The position numbers and the translations under genes were made by a program. A stretch of 64,000 nt of DNA from Pseudomonas folii (GTDB taxonomy: Bacteria; Pseudomonadota; Gammaproteobacteria; Pseudomonadales; Pseudomonadaceae), in the NCBI RefSeq assembly GCF_014357575.1, contig NZ_JACONW010000007.1, forward strand, positions 1-64,000, read 5' to 3'. Position 1 is the first letter of the stretch; each line of letters begins with the position of its first letter. The notes beneath the pieces are model-generated. The model saw only the letters and a list, made by a program, of their open reading frames with translations, had not been told where the DNA came from and searched no databases. Below are positions 11,218 through 19,269 of this stretch, piece by piece.

Positions 11218-12783
11218 ATGCGTAATAACCAGCCCATCACTCAGCGCGAACGGACATTCCCTGCACAACAGCGTTTGATTTCAACCACAGATGCCCGTGG
11301 CGTGATCACCTATTGCAACGACGCCTTCGTCGAAATCAGTGGTTTCTCTCGGGAAGAACTGCTCAACGCGCCCCACAATACCGTTCGACACCCCGACGTG
11401 CCGCCAGCAGTTTTCGAACATATGTGGAGCACGCTCAAGCAGGGCCTGCCGTGGATGGGCATCGTCAAAAACCGCAGCAAGAATGGCGATCATTACTGGG
11501 TCAACGCTTACGTCACGCCGATGTTCGAAAACCAGAAGGTCGTGGGCTTCGAATCAGTGCGGGTTAAACCGACTGCCGAACAGATCAAGCGTGCCGAGGC
11601 GCTTTACAGCCGCCTGAACAAGGGTAAATCAGCCGTTCCAGGCCGTGATAAATGGCTGCCGGTATTACAGGACTGGCTGCCATTCATTATGGTCAGCCAG
11701 CTCAGTTTCCTGATCGGCGTGTGGCTCAACACCAGTTGGGGCTTCGCTTTGGCTGCCGGTTTGTCCGTGCCATTGGGCCTGCTGGGCCTGTCCTGGCAGC
11801 AACGTGGCATCAAGCGCCTGCTGCGTCTGGCCGAGCAGACCACTTCTGATCCGCTGATTGCGCAGATGTATACCGACAGCCGTGGCCCGCAGGCCCGTCT
11901 GGAAATGTCGATCCTCAGTCAGGAAGCACGCTTGAAGACCTGTCTGACGCGTCTGCAGGACACGGCCGAGCAACTGACCGGTCAGGCACGCCTATCCAAC
12001 AGCCTGGCCAATTCCAGCTCCAGTGGTCTGGAACGCCAGCGCGTCGAAACCGAACAAGTCGCCACCGCCATCAACCAGATGGCCGCCACGACCCAGGAAG
12101 TAGCCAGCCACGTGCAGCGCACCGCTGACGCCACTCAACAAGCCAACCAATTGACCCGTCGTGGCCGCGACATTGCCGGGGAAACCCGCGAAGCCATTCA
12201 ACGCCTGTCCCGGGCGGTTGGCGAAACCGGCCTGACGGTGACCCAACTGGCTCAGGACAGCAACGAAATCGGCGGCGTGGTCGACGTGATCAAAGGCATC
12301 GCCGACCAGACCAACCTGCTAGCACTGAACGCGGCCATCGAAGCGGCCCGCGCCGGAGAAATGGGTCGCGGCTTCGCCGTCGTCGCTGACGAGGTACGCC
12401 AACTGGCGCAGCGCACCGCCGAGTCCACCGGGCAGATCCACGGCCTGATCGCCAAGCTGCAAAGCACTGCCAACGCCGCCGTGCAGACCATGAACACCGG
12501 CCATCGTCAGGCGGAAGAAGGCGTCGCTAAAGTGCTGGAAGCCGACGAAGCGTTGGTCGGCATCAGCGAAGCCGTCGCCAACATCACCGACATGACCACT
12601 CAGATCGCCGCTGCCACCGAAGAGCAAAGCTCGGTCGCCGAAGAGATCAGCCGCAACATCGCCACCATCGCAGACCTCGCCGACCAGACCTCCGGCGAAG
12701 CGCAACGCTCGGCCGTCCTCAGCGGTGAACTGACCGACACCGCCAACTCCCAGTACTCACTGGTGGAACGCTTTAATCGCTGA
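11218..12783 (+). CDS. aer: Aerotaxis receptor Aer (PAS-MCP)
   Basis: Inner-membrane energy and oxygen taxis transducer of 521 residues. An N-terminal PAS domain (about 10-120, with [21 protein letters not shown] and the NTVRHPDVP segment typical of FAD-binding Aer) is followed by a hydrophobic hairpin (about 145-195), an MCP domain and the signalling tip [20 protein letters not shown]. It lacks a periplasmic sensory domain, as expected for Aer. I start at [11 protein letters not shown], the family N-terminus; an in-frame ATG 17 codons earlier lacks a ribosome site. Its presence fits the oxygen-responsive gene set further along. Confidence 0.93.
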   Translation: MRNNQPITQRERTFPAQQRLISTTDARGVITYCNDAFVEISGFSREELLNAPHNTVRHPDVPPAVFEHMWSTLKQGLPWMGIVKNRSKNGDHYWVNAYVTPMFENQKVVGFESVRVKPTAEQIKRAEALYSRLNKGKSAVPGRDKWLPVLQDWLPFIMVSQLSFLIGVWLNTSWGFALAAGLSVPLGLLGLSWQQRGIKRLLRLAEQTTSDPLIAQMYTDSRGPQARLEMSILSQEARLKTCLTRLQDTAEQLTGQARLSNSLANSSSSGLERQRVETEQVATAINQMAATTQEVASHVQRTADATQQANQLTRRGRDIAGETREAIQRLSRAVGETGLTVTQLAQDSNEIGGVVDVIKGIADQTNLLALNAAIEAARAGEMGRGFAVVADEVRQLAQRTAESTGQIHGLIAKLQSTANAAVQTMNTGHRQAEEGVAKVLEADEALVGISEAVANITDMTTQIAAATEEQSSVAEEISRNIATIADLADQTSGEAQRSAVLSGELTDTANSQYSLVERFNR

Positions 12784-12801
12784 TTATCCGGCGTTATCGA
12801 A

Positions 12802-12835
12802 AACCCCGGCAGACGTGTTCTGCCGGGGTTTTTTA
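12802..12835 (+). terminator. Rho-independent terminator after aer
   Basis: ACCCCGGCAGA-cgtgt-TCTGCCGGGGT stem followed by TTTTTAT, 18 bases after the aer stop. Confidence 0.93.
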
Positions 12836-12890
12836 TTGGCTGTTGCCGTGTAAAGCGATGACGCAGGACTACAAAGTTAATGAAGTAGAT

Positions 12891-12911
12891 TGTAGGCAAC
12901 TTCTGAAAGTA
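12891..12911. promoter_or_regulatory. Shared upstream element (copy 1), TGTAGG-AACTTCTGAAA
   Basis: TGTAGGCAACTTCTGAAAGT recurs with one change in its first 18 bases at 17129-17149 (TGTAGGAAACTTCTGAAAAT), in front of a gene for a paralogous protein. Both copies are followed within about 20 bases by a TTTATCT. The element is unusual in its AT-rich surroundings and is probably a regulator site or conserved promoter part; the regulator is unknown. Confidence 0.5.
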
Positions 12912-12980
12912 AATAGATAGCGTTTATCTAATAGGTTTTTGGTATGCGGAGCGTTGACAGGCTGAACGGGTTCCGATTAG

Positions 12981-13012
12981 TTGATTTTCAGAGCTCACCC
13001 CATATAGATAAT
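12981..13012 (+). promoter_or_regulatory. Candidate sigma-70 promoter for the 231-residue-frame gene
   Basis: TTGATT (12981-12986) and a TATAGA/GATAAT region (13003-13012) with 16-20 base spacing lie about 90 bases before the ATG at 13102, inside AT-rich DNA. Confidence 0.4.
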
Positions 13013-13101
13013 TACTGCCTAGGTAGACATTTTTGAGGGATGAGTTCTAAAAATTTAATTAATTGATGGTCGCGCTGAGAGGCGTGATCTGGAGAACCCA
13101 T

Positions 13102-13758
13102 ATGAACACTCAACACCTCTCCCTCGTTGCGCCAACCATACCAATTGCGCAGCCTGATGGACTGATCAAAACCAATGATCTAACCAGTGATGTAGTTATT
13201 TACTTTCCAATCTGGAAAGAAGCGCATCTTGGAGATAGCTGCCAATTGTTGCTGACTGGACGCCCAATAGGAGATATGAAAAAAATATCTGAATCAATGC
13301 TTGATCCAACCGTTGAGCTTAGTTTAACGATCCCTGTAGGACATTTGAATGAAAATGGCGTGTATTCCGTCGCATATCAAGTTACTGCGTACCCAGGGGG
13401 AGGTACAGCTGAGTCAGACGTAAAGCACATCCAGATTGATCGAACTCCTGCAGGCGGCCCTCTCCTCGGTCCTGTGCTGCTACCAGACCATGGATTTGGG
13501 ATCCTCAGGGGGAAAATTCCCAGCTACGCAGGCATGGAACCCGGTGACGTGATCCAGACGGTCTGCAACGGAATTCAAGGCCCAACCTACCGCGTTCAAC
13601 CGGAAAATCTCACAACCAGCCCCATCGAAGTTTCCTTCACTCAGGAGTTTCTTGAGGGCCTGTTCAGTGACCGGGTAACTATTACTTATCACGTAACCGA
13701 CCGGGCGGGTAATCGCTCTATTCTTGCGCAGTCAGTTGAGCTGACCATACAGCGCTGA
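13102..13758 (+). CDS. Ig-like-module protein of the accessory island, short form
   Basis: Unrecognised protein of 218 residues from the ATG after GGAG at 13091; an ATG 13 codons upstream has no ribosome site. It has two beta-rich modules. The first (about 20-110) ends in VYSVAYQVTAYPGGG-IQIDRTPAG. The second (about 112-217) has the hallmark YAGMEPGDVIQTVCNG and VTITYHVTDRAGNRS. The same pair, in the same order, forms the N-terminal 240 residues of the proteins at 17340 and 19270, so this is a short paralogue without their later modules. No signal peptide or membrane segment is visible. The first half is clearly AT-richer than the core genome. Function unknown. Confidence 0.8.
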   Translation: MNTQHLSLVAPTIPIAQPDGLIKTNDLTSDVVIYFPIWKEAHLGDSCQLLLTGRPIGDMKKISESMLDPTVELSLTIPVGHLNENGVYSVAYQVTAYPGGGTAESDVKHIQIDRTPAGGPLLGPVLLPDHGFGILRGKIPSYAGMEPGDVIQTVCNGIQGPTYRVQPENLTTSPIEVSFTQEFLEGLFSDRVTITYHVTDRAGNRSILAQSVELTIQR

Positions 13759-13788
13759 TACTACAGCCACTCATTTGAATAGCAAAAC

Positions 13789-13826
13789 AAAAAATCCTGT
13801 ACGCGTTTGCGTGCGGGATTTTTATT
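13789..13826 (+). terminator. Terminator after the short Ig-like gene
   Basis: An AAAATCCTGTACGC / GCGTGCGGGATTTTT imperfect hairpin ending in a T-run, 30 bases after the stop codon. Confidence 0.75.
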
Positions 13827-14035
13827 ATAGGCATGCGGGAAAAATCCGCGTGCGTGTTTGTACTTCACAGAACAAAACTATTTTCCGCCACACTGAATCG
13901 TATGAGTCATTTATCGGAAGCGTCTGACTTGACCTCGCATACGCGACATCCTCTAATACGCCCAACACATGCCATGGACGCAACGCGACAAGTTAAACAA
14001 CACATTAAAATCTATCTGTCATTCAGGACGAAAAG

Positions 14036-14611
14036 ATGAACGAAGAGTTCACACCCGGCGCACCACCCAATAAAAATTCCACCGTCGAGAAAGCCAGCGA
14101 ACAGCCCGCACCGCTCAAGCAGGAAAATGCCCCTGAATTAACGCTTGTCTCTACCAACTCACATCCAGAAGGCGCGGACTCCACTGTGTCAATACAGCAC
14201 CCTGACTTGAATATCTCCCGTTATTTGAAGGCACCCAGGCTGGCGAACGTCAAACCTAATACCGTCAGCTACGAACAGGCCAACGCCGGTGTCCACATCA
14301 ATATTCCCGGCTCTGAGAAAATGCGCCTCGGCGATACGCTGGTGTTTTATTGGGGCCAGAACAAATCCTCGACCCTGATTCGTTTACGCTCTATCAGCAA
14401 GGACAGCACGGTACGAGTCCTGTGCGTCAGCTACGATCTCATCGCCCAGGTGCAGTATGGTCTGGTGGACGTTTATTACGAGGTGCATCGCGACCAGTAT
14501 CTGATCGGCACTTCTCCTGCAGTACGTGTCACGGTCAATCGCGATCCAGCGCCTGCGAGGCAAAGACCAAAACGGAGTAATGGCCCCGGTAGCTCGACAG
14601 CGAATGCCTGA
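14036..14611 (+). CDS. Single-module protein of the accessory island
   Basis: Unrecognised protein of 191 residues. A charged, proline-rich, probably disordered N-terminus (1-65) leads to one beta-rich module (about 68-175). That module has MRLGDTLVFYWGQ and VDVYYEVHRDQYLIGTSPAVRVTV, which match the third module of the 17340 product (DQIRLFWGES and VKVSYEVSRQNEVVGTSLISTVDV). It ends in a basic tail (RQRPKRS). There is no signal peptide. The ATG follows AGGA at 14023-14026. It is bounded by terminators on both sides, so it is transcribed alone. Function unknown; relation to its neighbours is by module homology. Confidence 0.75.
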   Translation: MNEEFTPGAPPNKNSTVEKASEQPAPLKQENAPELTLVSTNSHPEGADSTVSIQHPDLNISRYLKAPRLANVKPNTVSYEQANAGVHINIPGSEKMRLGDTLVFYWGQNKSSTLIRLRSISKDSTVRVLCVSYDLIAQVQYGLVDVYYEVHRDQYLIGTSPAVRVTVNRDPAPARQRPKRSNGPGSSTANA

Positions 14612-14627
14612 CGGTCCATGAAAAGCG

Positions 14628-14659
14628 ATAACCCCCGACGATTGCTCGACGGGGGTTAT
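14628..14659. terminator. Bidirectional terminator between convergent genes
   Basis: ATAACCCCCGACG-attgct-CGACGGGGGTTAT is a near-perfect hairpin between the single-module gene (+) and the autotransporter (-). It can serve both. Confidence 0.75.
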
Positions 14660-14717
14660 TCACTGTTGTGATGCCCTTTGCAGACTCAGGTCATCTGAAG
14701 ATAGGGGCGCAATCCGA

Positions 14718-16997
14718 CTAAAACGCGAATTTCAATCCCACGTTTGCGCCCCAAGGCTGCTCGACCTGCTTGCCTTTCATGTAATCGAAATCGGCATGCA
14801 GTTGTAGACGCTCGGACAAGGACACCGAAACCCCGGCCCCCACTTCGGCTCGAGAGCCGAACAAATCATTGTCAAACCGTGTGGAGTTGACCTTGACTTC
14901 GTTATCTCGGGAGAACTCCTGAGCCGCCGCCAAGCGCAGATAGGGTCGCACCACGCCGCCATCCTTGAGGGTGATGCTGCGCCCTGCCGATGCCCCGACC
15001 TTGGCCAATAGCGATTGGGTCTGTTTGTTGCGAGCCTGCATACCGTTATCCAACGCATAGCTGTCACCTTTAACCCAAACGCTGGAAAATTGCGCATAGG
15101 GTTCGAGGAAATAGCCATCGTCAAAACGGATGTTTCTGCCAAACTCCAGCGATCCACCAAGACCGATGCTCTCATAATTCCCTTTGGCTTTCGCACCGTC
15201 GCTCATGGCGACTTTGGATTCATTGCGAAACCGGTTGAGCTTGAGAATAGCGTCCAGGTAATAACCGTCGTCCAGCAACCAGGTACCGTACCCTCCCACG
15301 TAATAACTGCCGATCTTGCCGCTGGTACCTTGCCCAATCGCCAGATCGTTTTTGCTGTAACCGGCCATCAAGCCCAATGACAACTGCCCGACACTTACCG
15401 GCAGTGGTGCATCCGCGCCCAACGAAAGGCCGCTCTGATTGTTTCGATAATCAACCCCATCACCTGTGCTGGCATTGAATCGGCTGCCATAAGCACGCAT
15501 CCAGCCGCCACCCTGTTCATGGCCACGTACCTCGCCTATGCGGCTACGCAACGTGCTCAGTTCGCTGTTCCAGATGTTCGGAGCCGCGTTGAACAGCGCC
15601 AGCACACTTTGAGTAGACGGGGTGATGCCCCTGCCGGAACCGACGATGAACCAGTCATCGCCCTGCTGCTCCAGCTCGTAGGAATAGACGCCCAGATCCG
15701 CACGCCCGCCCAAAAGACTGAACTGCGCATCGCCCCCGTCGGTGTCCACGAGCAGCAACCGCTGCATGTCGGGGTCGACCGCTTGAGCGCCAGTGTTTTT
15801 CACATACAAGCCATGATTACCAGTGGCCTGGCCCTCGACCCGCAATAAATCGCCTTGGCGTTCGTCCAGATTGACCCGCATATCAAAAGTCCCGCGACCG
15901 GAAAGTTCGCCCAGGGTAAGCGTCTTGTGCGCTCCCTCGCCGAAACTCACCCGCCCGCCCCGCATCGCCAGCGAGTTCACCTGACTACTATCCGCCAGTG
16001 TCCAGCTTGCACCGGAGTTGATCGCCAACTTATCACTATTGATGATATTGCCGGTGAGTTGGGCGTTGCGTTGCAGGGTAACGTTCAGGGTGCTGGTGGT
16101 GTCGGCGACGAGGTTGCCGTTGAGGGTGCTGTTGTCGACGATTAAATTTACAGTGCTCAGATTATCGGCTTCCAGCAAGTTGCCATTACCTGACAGCAAC
16201 GTGGATCTATTTTGAATGGTGATATCGGCAATCGCACCATCGCTGCCTGCCTCCTTCGGAGCAAAACTGATGGCCGCGCCTTCGACGCCCTCCACAACGG
16301 AGCTGTCGATGAGTATCGTACTCAGAGGTTGAACTGGAATGCCTGAGGAATCCAAGGCAAGCGCCACATTTATTCCGTTGTACTGACCGCGTACATGACT
16401 ATTTTCGGACACCGACAAGGTTGCCCCCACAACATCGATACCAATGCCTTTGTTCTCTGCCGACTCTGCACCGTAGACACGGCTGTCAGCAATCGTTAAA
16501 GAACGGTTTGCGCCTAAATTTATCGCCATGCCTAACCCTGATAAATCACTGGAGCGCACGACTCCCTCGGAGCCACTACCACCAAAGCGCAATGCATATC
16601 CTGTCTCATTACGAATGACCGACCGTTCAATAGTCGCCTCACCGATATCAACCCTGATCCCTCCATTCACTACGCCATCACTTACATTGATAGCCGACTC
16701 CATAACCAATACCGAATTGACTACGCCGCCATTAATTATATTGAGAACCCCCCCCTTAGTAACATGATACGAATCGACCGGGGTAGAAGCGTCAACCGTC
16801 TTTACAACACCCTCTACCGGAACCACCTGTGTCAATTGACCCCCGATAAAAACCCCCCCTTTATTAACCGTTATATGTTGCTCTTGAGGCAAATTCGAGT
16901 GACTCGCCCAAGCATCCATACCAGGAGCCGCCCCAATAAAAAAAGCGACTGCGATACGCCCCACACCAGATTGCAAATAACGTATTTCGTACGACAC
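14718..16997 (-). CDS. Autotransporter with pertactin-like passenger
   Basis: Type Va secreted outer-membrane protein of 759 residues. A signal-like N-terminus with a hydrophobic stretch (VGRIAVAFFIGAAPGMDAWASH) precedes a repetitive beta-helix passenger (about 35-450, many short V-I-N-G repeats). A pertactin-like junction follows (LGVYSYELEQQGDDWFIVG), then a 12-strand barrel of about 280 residues starting GGWMRAYGSR and ending in Phe (GLKFAF). The start is a GTG with GGGAG eight bases upstream. It is divergent from the 17340 gene; the two share 342 bases of AT-rich control DNA. A role in adhesion or surface interaction is usual for the family; no protease triad or RGD motif was noticed. Confidence 0.88.
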   Translation of the reverse strand: MSYEIRYLQSGVGRIAVAFFIGAAPGMDAWASHSNLPQEQHITVNKGGVFIGGQLTQVVPVEGVVKTVDASTPVDSYHVTKGGVLNIINGGVVNSVLVMESAINVSDGVVNGGIRVDIGEATIERSVIRNETGYALRFGGSGSEGVVRSSDLSGLGMAINLGANRSLTIADSRVYGAESAENKGIGIDVVGATLSVSENSHVRGQYNGINVALALDSSGIPVQPLSTILIDSSVVEGVEGAAISFAPKEAGSDGAIADITIQNRSTLLSGNGNLLEADNLSTVNLIVDNSTLNGNLVADTTSTLNVTLQRNAQLTGNIINSDKLAINSGASWTLADSSQVNSLAMRGGRVSFGEGAHKTLTLGELSGRGTFDMRVNLDERQGDLLRVEGQATGNHGLYVKNTGAQAVDPDMQRLLLVDTDGGDAQFSLLGGRADLGVYSYELEQQGDDWFIVGSGRGITPSTQSVLALFNAAPNIWNSELSTLRSRIGEVRGHEQGGGWMRAYGSRFNASTGDGVDYRNNQSGLSLGADAPLPVSVGQLSLGLMAGYSKNDLAIGQGTSGKIGSYYVGGYGTWLLDDGYYLDAILKLNRFRNESKVAMSDGAKAKGNYESIGLGGSLEFGRNIRFDDGYFLEPYAQFSSVWVKGDSYALDNGMQARNKQTQSLLAKVGASAGRSITLKDGGVVRPYLRLAAAQEFSRDNEVKVNSTRFDNDLFGSRAEVGAGVSVSLSERLQLHADFDYMKGKQVEQPWGANVGLKFAF

Positions 16998-17078
16998 AAA
17001 TTCGTCTCCCTATTTAACAGAAGACGCATTCTTCTCGACTTAATCACGGGACTACTACCTAACGCCAGCAGAGAATAG

Positions 17079-17092
17079 TAGGAAAACTCCTA
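17079..17092. promoter_or_regulatory. Inverted repeat TAGGA-N4-TCCTA
   Basis: Perfect 5-bp arms (six with flanking G/C-pairs: GTAGGA and TCCTAG are near-complements) in the divergent region, 82-95 bases upstream of the autotransporter GTG. It shares the TAGGA half-site with the neighbouring repeat at 17107-17137. Confidence 0.5.
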
Positions 17093-17106
17093 GAACAATG
17101 AGCTTA

Positions 17107-17137
17107 TTTCCTACATACACAGGAATTTTGTAGGAAA
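17107..17137. promoter_or_regulatory. Inverted repeat TTTCCTACA-N13-TGTAGGAAA
   Basis: Perfect 9-bp arms separated by 13 bases. The half-site TTTCCTA resembles sites I recall for BvgA/EvgA-type NarL-family response regulators; that link is by memory of the motif only. Its right arm overlaps the TGTAGG-AACTTCTGAAA element shared with 12891. Confidence 0.55.
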
Positions 17138-17149
17138 CTTCTGAAAATT
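17129..17149. promoter_or_regulatory. Shared upstream element (copy 2), TGTAGG-AACTTCTGAAA
   Basis: Second copy of the element at 12891-12911, here about 190 bases before the 17340 start and overlapping the right arm of the inverted repeat. It is followed by a small TGAAAATTTCA palindrome. Confidence 0.5.
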
Positions 17150-17339
17150 TCAGAAAGGTAAGATTTATCTACCACCTTCGGTTGACGTCCTGAGAAAAAA
17201 ACGATTACTTCCGCCCTAACTTGAAATCAAGCAATGACACAAACGTCGCTGTGAATTTTCCAGGTTATTACTTCAGAGGTTCACGCTATAAGCGGACCTC
17301 TATACGAATCGTAAATAATATCAAAAAAGGAATTAAACA

Positions 17340-19211
17340 ATGGAAGCTACACAGAGAAAACCTCTCATTGTCCCGCAGTATCGAAAAGCAAAACAGGAAA
17401 CAGTTGTTCACGAGAAGCCAGATGTACCGGTCGCCTTCCATGACGACGACACACCAGGCCTGCTACCGATCTCTGCACTGGAACGTCCCGTAACCGTCAC
17501 ACTAAAAGTCTGGCCGGGTGCACGCCCCGGATATACCTATCAACTAGTCTGGGACAACGTGCCTTACGGCGACGCAGAGTTCATTAGCGAAGATGAGCAA
17601 CCGGGCGACCCTCTCACGCTACAAATCCCGGTCAGCCTGTTGGATGAAGGTGTCCACATGCTGCAATACCGAACTTACAACCCGTTGAGTCAGATAGCAA
17701 ATCGCTCGTTCCCTTACATGGTGGTTATTGATAAAACACCACCAGGCTCCCCGGAGTTGAGCCAGATTCAATTTCCTCCTGAAGTGCAGAACGGCCTCAC
17801 GGCTGCCGAACTCGCACAACTGGGGGGCAGACTGGAAGCGCATATTGCCGGCTATACCGGCATGGCTAAACACGACCTTATTCAGACAATGTGGGGTAAC
17901 ACCCCAGGACCGAGCACAGACGTCGATGAAGATGACATGGGGCTTAATCAGGTTTCGGTGACATTCACCAAGAGCTTTCTGGAGAGTCTGGGTGAACAGG
18001 AGCAACCGGTCACGTACCGGGTGACTGACCGGGCTGGGAACCTTTCAATTGAGTCGAATCCGGTACCCGTAATCTTGAGGCTCCAGGAAATCCCATCGGA
18101 CTATCCTGCCCCAATCATTGACCCGGATCTGGGTAATCTGATTGACCATGCCGAGGCTCTGGTTGGTGTAACGGTCGATATTCCTCACTACGACAATGCC
18201 AGCGCACTGGATCAGATTCGACTTTTCTGGGGAGAGAGCAACCCTATGCTCCCCGTGTCCTTACCGCCGGGCAATGAAGACGAAGATATTGTTCTTTCTC
18301 TGCGCGTGCCATTTGAAACCATCAATGCGCTACCTCCCGGAGGGGTCAAGGTCTCTTATGAGGTATCCCGACAAAATGAAGTCGTCGGCACCTCGCTCAT
18401 CAGCACTGTCGATGTGTTCCTGACGCTTCCTGTGACGAGTCCTCTGACAGCCCTGACGGTACAAGGAACCAGTATTGAGAACCCAAATACCACCGACAAC
18501 TTTATTGACGAGGATGATTACGAGCTTAACGGTCGTGGCATCGTGGCCTGGAACCGGGACTTCCAGGTTAGCGATGATCTGAATCTTTATTGGGGTGATC
18601 AACAAAAACTTCAGTGGTATCAGATTAAAGCTACCGATGTCAGTGCGGAGAAGGATCTGATGATCCCGATTGACAACGGAATTCTGAAACTTCAAGGCAC
18701 GGGCGCTGAAATTCCGGTGTATTTCACTCTGGTGCGAAACGGTAACCCCAACCCTGCGAAAGCTCCGATACAGTCAGTAGTTGTTCGATCCAGAGAAGAG
18801 TTGCCTGGTGGTCCAGACGGATTGGAGGGGCCGCAATTCAAACTGAACTCCGGAGGCTACATCGCTCCTGTACTGAACCCAAATGGCGCCGACTTGCTGA
18901 TAGTACCTTATATCAACATTGCCAAAGATCAGAAAGTAACATTGAGCTTCAAAGGCTTTGATGATGACAACACCCCCATTGAAGCGTCGAATTATACGGC
19001 TGCACGGGAGCTGGATGAGTTTGACATCATTGATGGCTACACATTCACCGTGCCATATCGAAACTTAAGAATGATCTGTACCGGATTCGCAGAGGTGAGT
19101 ATCAAAGTTGAGCCACCACCAGGCAGTAACCAAAGTGCCGTAAACTCTACTGTGACGCGCGCACCTGTTCATATGCTGGACTCAGCCGAGTTGACTTGTA
19201 CATTTCGATAA
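17340..19211 (+). CDS. Large Ig-like-module protein A
   Basis: Unrecognised protein of 623 residues, apparently five or so beta-rich modules. N-module about 50-135 (VTVTLKVWPGARPGYTYQLVW); second about 140-255 (GYTGMAKHDLIQTMWGN, VTYRVTDRAGNLS); third about 258-365 (DQIRLFWGES, VKVSYEVSRQNEV); fourth about 370-490 (NLYWGDQQKL); last about 500-623. Each centres on a 'D-I-x-x-x-W-G' strand and a 'V-x-Y-x-V' strand. Residues 50-255 are paralogous to the same part of the 19270 product. There is no signal peptide, membrane helix or LPXTG-like anchor; the N-terminus is basic (RKPLIVPQYRKAK). Acidic overall. It ends in an unusual Cys-Thr-Phe-Arg. Export route, if any, is unknown. Confidence 0.8.
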   Translation: MEATQRKPLIVPQYRKAKQETVVHEKPDVPVAFHDDDTPGLLPISALERPVTVTLKVWPGARPGYTYQLVWDNVPYGDAEFISEDEQPGDPLTLQIPVSLLDEGVHMLQYRTYNPLSQIANRSFPYMVVIDKTPPGSPELSQIQFPPEVQNGLTAAELAQLGGRLEAHIAGYTGMAKHDLIQTMWGNTPGPSTDVDEDDMGLNQVSVTFTKSFLESLGEQEQPVTYRVTDRAGNLSIESNPVPVILRLQEIPSDYPAPIIDPDLGNLIDHAEALVGVTVDIPHYDNASALDQIRLFWGESNPMLPVSLPPGNEDEDIVLSLRVPFETINALPPGGVKVSYEVSRQNEVVGTSLISTVDVFLTLPVTSPLTALTVQGTSIENPNTTDNFIDEDDYELNGRGIVAWNRDFQVSDDLNLYWGDQQKLQWYQIKATDVSAEKDLMIPIDNGILKLQGTGAEIPVYFTLVRNGNPNPAKAPIQSVVVRSREELPGGPDGLEGPQFKLNSGGYIAPVLNPNGADLLIVPYINIAKDQKVTLSFKGFDDDNTPIEASNYTAARELDEFDIIDGYTFTVPYRNLRMICTGFAEVSIKVEPPPGSNQSAVNSTVTRAPVHMLDSAELTCTFR

Positions 19212-19220
19212 ACATAGACA

Positions 19221-19241
19221 CAGCGGGCCAAGGGCCCGCTG
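19221..19241 (+). terminator. Intergenic hairpin between the two large Ig-like genes
   Basis: CAGCGGGCC-aag-GGCCCGCTG has a strong stem but no T-run. It more likely attenuates or protects an mRNA end than fully terminates. The next gene starts 29 bases later, so the two large genes are probably one operon. Confidence 0.5.
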
Positions 19242-19269
19242 CATCCTGCAGATATAACTAGGAAAAATC

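Larger units (their letters stand above)
16998..17339. other. AT-rich divergent control region
   Basis: Between the autotransporter and the large Ig-like gene. It holds the inverted repeats at 17079-17092 and 17107-17137 and the shared element at 17129-17149. AAAAAAGGAAT directly before 17340 is the ribosome site of the rightward gene. No RNA gene recognised. Confidence 0.6.
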
